Below, in pieces: positions 32,868-33,795 of a stretch of 33,795 nucleotides of DNA; within the stretch, counting starts at the first letter, position 1; each line of letters starts with the position of its first letter. The notes below the pieces were generated by a model. It worked only from the letters and a program-made list of their open reading frames with translations, searched no databases and was not told the origin of the DNA. A program made the position numbers and the translations under genes. Origin of the DNA: Tritrichomonas foetus. Its lineage: Eukaryota > Parabasalia > Tritrichomonadida > Tritrichomonadidae. The stretch spans positions 1-33,795 of the forward strand of contig MLAK01001096.1 in the NCBI GenBank assembly GCA_001839685.1, in the 5' to 3' direction.

Positions 32868-32917
32868 AAATTTTTGCCCTAAAAATGGTGAAAATTCTAT
32901 CGAATTAGAAAATTTAA

Positions 32918-33511
32918 ATGTCGAACAAGAGAACTCCTTTTGCTCCGATTACACGAAACCAAAACATCATTCGCACGAATGAGCCAATTAAGCAAAAAGC
33001 TGAGGCTAAGCCAAGATCCCAATCATTTAACTTTCAAGTCAATAACGATTTTGCAATTTCAAACAGTCAAGAACAAACAAGAAAATCTAATGATTTTAAT
33101 GAAGACGAATATACAGAATTGTGGAACAATGAGCAATATAACTTAAATCTTAGCCAGGCGTTGCAAAATACGAATAATATGAATGCTCAATTAGAAAGTG
33201 AACTATGCAATTCGTGTAGTATCGACCAGCTTAAAAACATGATATACGAACAGCAAATGCTTAACCAAGCCTTATACGACGAATATATGAAATTGCAAAA
33301 TCCAAATTATTCCCAATTTTGGAATGAAGAGCAATATAATAAAAACTTATTTAATGCAATCAATAGTACGAATACAATGAATTCTTTGATTGAACAAGAG
33401 CTGGGCGATTCGTTTAATTTAGACCAATTACTTGCTCAATATCATGAACAGCAACGGCTGAATCAGCAGTTATATAATGAATATATCAAGCTGCGAGAAA
33501 GATGTCAATAA
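32918..33511 (+). CDS. Small Gln/Asn-rich protein with a duplicated 66-aa unit
   Basis: The product is 197 aa and the family is not recognised. Residues 1-64 are basic and disordered. Two units follow at residues 65-128 and 131-193 with a period of 66. Both share, in order, (L/F)WN(N/E)EQYN, a helix ending E(S/Q)ELC/G, a (S/N)(I/L)DQL step, and (E)QQ(M/R)LNQ(A/Q)LY(D/N)EY(M/I)KL. The conserved aromatic and leucine spacing suggests two helical hairpins or a short coiled coil. There is no membrane segment or catalytic motif. DNA divergence between the units is clear, so the duplication is old. The stop context is TAAA. Confidence 0.8.
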   Translation: MSNKRTPFAPITRNQNIIRTNEPIKQKAEAKPRSQSFNFQVNNDFAISNSQEQTRKSNDFNEDEYTELWNNEQYNLNLSQALQNTNNMNAQLESELCNSCSIDQLKNMIYEQQMLNQALYDEYMKLQNPNYSQFWNEEQYNKNLFNAINSTNTMNSLIEQELGDSFNLDQLLAQYHEQQRLNQQLYNEYIKLRERCQ

Positions 33512-33795
33512 ATGTTTGTTTTTCTCAGATTATTTCTCATTTTTTTTTTAAGAATATATATGGTCGATTTCTTTCATTTCTACGACCAGATTTATATTAA
33601 AAAAGTGGATTTTTGATTTCCCAACAACTTGAATATGTTTAATCATAGCGAAGAACATCCTCTCTTGTCTATTTCTTAGAAGAGTGACAGTTACAAAGTG
33701 ACTGCTAGTCGAGCAGTGCTAGCCAGTTAGTATTAGTAAGAAGTGATTTCGGTACCTCCTGAAAATAATAAAACTTTTTGAAATCCCTCGCTCAC
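33512..33795. other. 3' edge region with two small hairpins
   Basis: No supported gene. TGGTCG (33561-33566) can pair with CGACCA (33583-33588) across a 16-base loop, and ACTGCT (33701-33706) with AGCAGT (33712-33717) across five bases. The last 130 bases are less AT-rich than the spacer before them. A minus-strand frame is open from the window edge to a TAA at 33733-33735 (20 codons), which could be the 3' end of an off-window gene; this is weak. Confidence 0.35.

Noticed and set aside
33561..33717. Small structured RNA (tRNA or snRNA) near the right edge
   Set aside because: Only two short hairpins are visible; no T-arm, U6, U2 or U5 core sequence or pol III box pair was recognised.

Overview
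The window looks like nuclear DNA of a trichomonad (parabasalid) protist, most likely a Tritrichomonas-type genome; this is an inference from content, not a database match. The reasons are: AT-rich DNA with compact, almost intron-free genes on both strands; eukaryotic signalling and trafficking families (protein kinase, Rap/Ral-type GAP, BAR-PH-ArfGAP-ankyrin protein, Rho-like GTPase, tubby-like, Wntless-like and TMEM33-like membrane proteins, a multi-BRCT protein); a recurrent GACCGTTTA upstream motif with a Myb-type core; and one 25-nt intron whose branch-like sequence is fused to its 3' splice site.

Layout. 1-1396: gene-free AT-rich DNA with one unattached promoter-like motif. 1397-2206 (+): tubby-like protein, followed by a 19-bp minisatellite and a convergent surface-type membrane protein (2660-3820, -). 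4153-5385 (-): CAMK-like kinase. 6684-10427 (-): very large protein with a C-terminal Rap/Ral/TSC2-type GAP domain. 11379-12851 (+): unrecognised helical protein. 13482-19145 (+): 1,887-aa Ser-rich protein carrying about 45 copies of a DFI(E/D)(S/T/A) motif in several layers of repeats. 19562-21607 (-): ACAP/ASAP-like ArfGAP. 22880-24093: putative small transposon with 15-bp terminal inverted repeats (counting the flanking TA), enclosing a decayed ORF. 24220-25032 (+): TMEM33/Pom33-like membrane protein. 25693-26583 (-): metallo-beta-lactamase-fold gene interrupted by one in-frame TGA. 26987-27698 (-): two-exon atypical Rho-like GTPase. 28220-31123 (-): four-BRCT (TopBP1/Dpb11/Rad4-like) protein. 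31403-32806 (-): Wntless/TMEM181-like multi-pass protein, divergent from a small protein with a duplicated 66-aa unit (32918-33511, +).

The genes do not form a visible pathway, and eukaryotic gene order of this kind usually has no operon meaning. Several do converge on small-GTPase control and membranes (RapGAP, ArfGAP, Rho-like protein, TMEM33-like, Wntless-like). The strongest leads are the 25-nt intron, the Rho-like protein lacking normally invariant nucleotide-handling residues, the giant DFIES-repeat protein whose repeat resembles a VAP-binding FFAT motif, the shared GACCGTTTA motif, the single-stop hydrolase and the small transposon. No rRNA, tRNA or CRISPR was seen.
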